From Bacillota bacterium (GTDB lineage Bacteria > Bacillota > Clostridia > Lachnospirales > Lachnospiraceae): a stretch of 64,000 bases of DNA. The notes under the pieces were generated by a model. It was not told where the DNA came from, did no database searches, and was given only the letters and a program-made list of their open reading frames with translations. The first letter of the stretch is position 1. Each line of letters starts with the position of its first letter. Made by a program: the position numbers and the translations under genes. The DNA lies in the NCBI GenBank assembly GCA_023435645.1, contig JAEYRK010000010.1:1-64000 (forward strand), given 5' to 3'. Shown here piece by piece: positions 61,614 through 64,000 of this stretch.

Positions 61614-62528
61614 TTATGGAAGATAGAGATAGCAGATCTCCTCTACAGACTTCTTACCGCGGGGTGTGATACGGATCGTCTGGGATACCTTCGCCAGAAC
61701 CCCCTTTTCTGTCAGATAATCAAATATCCCGATGAGGTAATGTCCATCCGTATGAAAATACTTCGTAAGCATCGTTACAGTCTTTAGCTCCTGATCCTTC
61801 ATATACTCCAGTACCGGCTGCTTGATGACATCCAGATGCTGCTGAAGATAAGCATCAATACCGTGAATCAATGACTGAAGCTCCTCCTCTGTATAAAGTC
61901 GGGACATGGCATTCTGATAATATGGAGTGATGAGGGTCGGGTTAATCCTTAGGGCCTGCTGGATTACTTCCCTGGTGGGGGGCTCACCCTTAAGAGTAAC
62001 CTCAATTCTTGCCATGTATTCTGCTGCACCCAGAAGATAATACTGGGCATAGATGGGATCCTTCTTGACCTGTAGCCATTTTGTGGCTTTTTCATACGCA
62101 TGGACCAGATTGCAGGCATCATAGAAGATATTTAAGGCAATATCATCACTGCCGATGGTTCTCAGTTCTTCAAAATAATCATTGAAGCTGTCGTCCGTGG
62201 AGTAGACGATCTGTCCCTTCGCGAAATAGGATTGTATAAAGGAGCCGCCGGTGGAACGTTCCAGAAATCTCTTGAAGGAGCTTCTCGGAGCGATACTGAC
62301 ATTGATGGTAATATCATCCTCTATGATGCAGTAGGAGTCATTCTTAATCACCTGGTCCCGGATTACAACAGTCATATCAATGTCACTCTTTTCCCAGACC
62401 TGGTCATAGGCCAGACTTCCGCAGATGATGACAGCGATGACATTGGGGTCGGCCTTGACCTTGTCAACAAAGCTTTCAGTAGCTGCCAGGTATCTCTCCT
62501 TCAGTGTTGCTTGTAAGCAATTATCCAT
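61614..62528 (-). CDS. nucleotidyltransferase-fold protein with C-terminal winged-helix-like end
   Basis: A 304-residue protein starting at ATG 62528 after AGAAAGGA; an upstream TTG at 62546 is less likely. The polymerase-beta-type nucleotidyltransferase core is at about 25-110, with VIICGSLAYDQVWEKSDIDMTV carrying the GS...DxD catalytic motif. The middle is helical (YYLLGAAEYMARIEV). The end (about 245-300, IGIFDYLTEKGVLAKVSQTIRITPRGKKSVEEI) looks like a winged helix. Aminoglycoside adenylyltransferases and antitoxin MntA-type proteins share this fold; I cannot choose between them. It lies upstream of the uvrA-like gene by 67 bases and probably shares its mRNA. Confidence 0.78.
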   Translation of the reverse strand: MDNCLQATLKERYLAATESFVDKVKADPNVIAVIICGSLAYDQVWEKSDIDMTVVIRDQVIKNDSYCIIEDDITINVSIAPRSSFKRFLERSTGGSFIQSYFAKGQIVYSTDDSFNDYFEELRTIGSDDIALNIFYDACNLVHAYEKATKWLQVKKDPIYAQYYLLGAAEYMARIEVTLKGEPPTREVIQQALRINPTLITPYYQNAMSRLYTEEELQSLIHGIDAYLQQHLDVIKQPVLEYMKDQELKTVTMLTKYFHTDGHYLIGIFDYLTEKGVLAKVSQTIRITPRGKKSVEEICYLYLP

Positions 62529-62643
62529 ATTCTCATCCTTTCTCAATCAGAATCAATACAGCCTCATACTGCAGTCGGTATGGGAAGGCGGGAAGGACGA
62601 CAGCAGCCTGAATGGTATCATTATACCCTTCGTAAGGTCAAAT

Positions 62644-62692
62644 ACAGGACAGAAATTGCTATCTCCTAAGGAAAACAGGACAGAAATTGCTA
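62644..62692. repeat. 18-bp direct repeat between divergent genes
   Basis: ACAGGACAGAAATTGCTA occurs at 62644-62661 and again, unchanged, at 62675-62692. The period of 31 bases is about three helical turns, placing both copies on one face of the DNA. A -10-like TATAAT at 62740-62745 follows, upstream of the rightward regulator gene. The rest of 62529-62897 shows no gene. Confidence 0.75.
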
Positions 62693-62897
62693 AGATGAAA
62701 AAATGTTAAATTATTCCGTGCAAAGTCCATCCCATATGCTATAATATTTGAAGAATTGCAGACAGCTGGTGAACCGGCAATTAACAATGACGGCTAAGAA
62801 ATGATCCATTCAATGGTCCTATAGGTATACTTATGATAGGTGGACTGATATAGGATGATCAAGGAAACTTAGGTTCGGGAACGATCAGGGGGCTGCC

Positions 62898-63788
62898 ATG
62901 GACAATTATCTGTTGGAAATAATCAAGAAGACTACAGAATATATCGAGAACAATCTGCTTACGGAGCTGGATCTGGATCAGATATCGGAGAATGTCAACC
63001 TATCCAAGTTCCATCTGCTGAGAATCTGGAAGGGGGCTACCTCAACAGGATTGATGGAGTATGTCAGAAGGAGAAGGATTGCCCAGTCCTTAAGCGATCT
63101 GATGAATCAGAAAAATAGCATTGAATTCATCGCTTCGAAGTATTGTCTGGGGTGGGAGAGGACCTTTCAAAGAGTCTTCAAGGAGGAATTTCAAATTACA
63201 CCGGCAAAATGGAGGAGAAACCCCTGTCCCTTAAATATCCTGGACAGATTCAACGCAGACTTCATGAATTGCTCCGGAGAGGGTTTGATGTTCTTTAAGT
63301 CCGTCACCGTATTACCGGCCTTCTCCATTGCAGGAGTGGAATATCAAATTAATAAGGAAGAGAACCTGAGGGAGTTCACCGCTAATAAGCTTGGAGTGGA
63401 GTTCTTCTATCATAGGAAACCGGAGGTAATTAATCCGGTGGATAAGGACATCTATATCGGTTTTACAACTGAGCCAAAGAAACCCTGTGGCTATACCTAT
63501 TATCAGCCCTCGGTGAAGATTAATCAGAACAGTATTGTTGGCCCCAATATGAAGGTGAAGCATATCAAACCCCATAAGTATGGAGTCTTTACCTATATGG
63601 GTCCCCATCGCCCGGAGGAGATCACCGCAGAGAAGCTGAAGGACTTATGGCAGTTCATACATCATAACTGGATTCCTACCGTGGAGTTTCATCTGACCGA
63701 AAACTTCCGGTTTGAAATGATCAACTATGCGAAATGTAACAAGCAATACTGCGAATGTGAGCTGTATTACCCAATCTCGGCATTATAG
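62898..63788 (+). CDS. AraC-family regulator with GyrI-like effector-binding domain (second)
   Basis: A 296-residue protein starting at ATG 62898 with GGGGGCTG upstream. The N-terminal AraC domain (about 5-105) shows LDLDQISENVNLSKFHLLRIWKGATS and SIEFIASKYCLGWERTFQRVFKEEFQITPAKW. Residues 130-296 form a GyrI-like domain (PAFSIAGVEYQIN, then HIKPHKYGVFTYMGP). The layout equals the regulator at 56835, but the sequences are clearly different. It is divergent from the nucleotidyltransferase-uvrA pair and may control it through the direct repeats between them, which is an inference. Confidence 0.85.
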   Translation: MDNYLLEIIKKTTEYIENNLLTELDLDQISENVNLSKFHLLRIWKGATSTGLMEYVRRRRIAQSLSDLMNQKNSIEFIASKYCLGWERTFQRVFKEEFQITPAKWRRNPCPLNILDRFNADFMNCSGEGLMFFKSVTVLPAFSIAGVEYQINKEENLREFTANKLGVEFFYHRKPEVINPVDKDIYIGFTTEPKKPCGYTYYQPSVKINQNSIVGPNMKVKHIKPHKYGVFTYMGPHRPEEITAEKLKDLWQFIHHNWIPTVEFHLTENFRFEMINYAKCNKQYCECELYYPISAL

Positions 63789-63885
63789 AAGGTAGAAGAT
63801 GGCGTAGTACACGCTGTTAATTCCATAGCAGTAAGGACGGATTGTTCACCAGTACAATGGTTCATAGGATCATAGATACGCATAA

Positions 63886-63925
63886 GAACCCCGGGAGAAT
63901 GATTCCAAAAATCTCCCAGGGTTCC
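63886..63925. terminator. hairpin between convergent genes at the right edge
   Basis: GAACCCCGGGAGA and TCTCCCAGGGTTC form a 13-bp stem with one mismatch. No long T run follows on either strand, but the position between converging genes suits a bidirectional terminator. Confidence 0.65.
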
Positions 63926-63969
63926 ATTTAGGTGTACTGCGATTATTCCATGGTATCTTCAAGGTTCTA

Positions 63970-64000
63970 CTAGAGCTTAAAGAACCCTTCCTCCATCATT
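63970..64000 (-). CDS. last codons of a leftward gene (runs off the right edge)
   Basis: On the minus strand a frame entering from the edge reads MMEEGFFKL and stops at TAG (63972-63970). An ending such as EGFFKL is typical of a real C-terminus, and the hairpin at 63886 would be its terminator. Only ten codons are visible, so no product can be given. Confidence 0.3.
   Translation of the reverse strand, partial: MMEEGFFKL

Noticed and set aside
1..64000. CRISPR arrays, prophage, insertion sequences, toxin-antitoxin pairs
   Set aside because: No regularly spaced repeats, transposase, integrase or phage proteins are seen. The nucleotidyltransferase at 61614 lacks a HEPN-type partner next to it.

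Overview
The window reads as a chromosomal segment of an anaerobic, low-to-mid GC Firmicute, most likely a clostridium of the Lachnospiraceae type. The evidence is the gene set: a pyruvate formate-lyase pair, the DapL route to lysine, an archaeal-type aspartyl-tRNA synthetase joined to gatCAB, T-box leaders, an ANTAR regulator after glnA, a HelD helicase, mini-RNase III, and AGGAGG ribosome sites with occasional TTG starts. Almost everything is core metabolism. I see no prophage, insertion sequence, integrase or CRISPR array.

Layout. 1-5.2 kb: the tail of one Gfo/Idh/MocA oxidoreductase, a 212-bp inverted-repeat element, a second Gfo/Idh/MocA gene, a long SPFH/flotillin-like protein, and a leftward PilZ protein. 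5.3-9.8 kb: glnA behind two promoters and an intrinsic terminator, an ANTAR-domain protein, dapF and dapL. 9.8-14.0 kb: a CsoR repressor with a palindromic operator, an S66 LD-carboxypeptidase and an LtaS-like membrane sulfatase-fold enzyme. 14.0-19.5 kb: a T-box leader with an overlapping GAA/AAC specifier, a branched palindromic element, and the transamidation operon aspS2-gatC-gatA-gatB. 19.7-21.9 kb: a small PilZ gene convergent with a FliK-like gene. 22.1-28.4 kb: gltB-gltD behind a leader hairpin. 28.8-33.6 kb: two small proteins, pflB and pflA with a Fur-like box upstream, and a histidine phosphatase. 34.0-36.8 kb: helD, an EcsC remnant, and tRNA-Val and tRNA-Met. 37.1-42.3 kb: a RACo-like ferredoxin/ASKHA protein, ispF, then a cysteine T-box controlling cysE-cysS-mrnC. 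42.8-51.7 kb: a 1414-residue secreted metallophosphoesterase, a DUF4349 lipoprotein, a Y-family polymerase, a small exported protein and a MATE transporter. 52.0-56.4 kb: the nucleoside salvage genes deoD-deoC-cdd, a frameshifted 1-phosphofructokinase gene and glyA. 56.8-64.0 kb: two AraC/GyrI-like regulators, an epoxyqueuosine-reductase-like Fe-S protein, a divergent UvrA, a nucleotidyltransferase and the edge of another leftward gene.

How the genes fit together. Nitrogen assimilation (glnA, ANTAR protein, gltBD) and amino acid supply (dapF, dapL, cysE, glyA) dominate. Amidotransferase-made Asn-tRNA and cysteine supply are both under tRNA-sensing T-boxes, and glutamine synthetase appears to be under transcription attenuation, so RNA-level control is the theme of the window. 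No wholly new system is evident. The best leads are the two-codon T-box operon, the glnA/gltB leader structures next to an ANTAR gene, a family of related palindromic intergenic elements, the Fur-like box at pflB, the C6 frameshift in the phosphofructokinase gene, and the UvrA paralogue with its nucleotidyltransferase neighbour.
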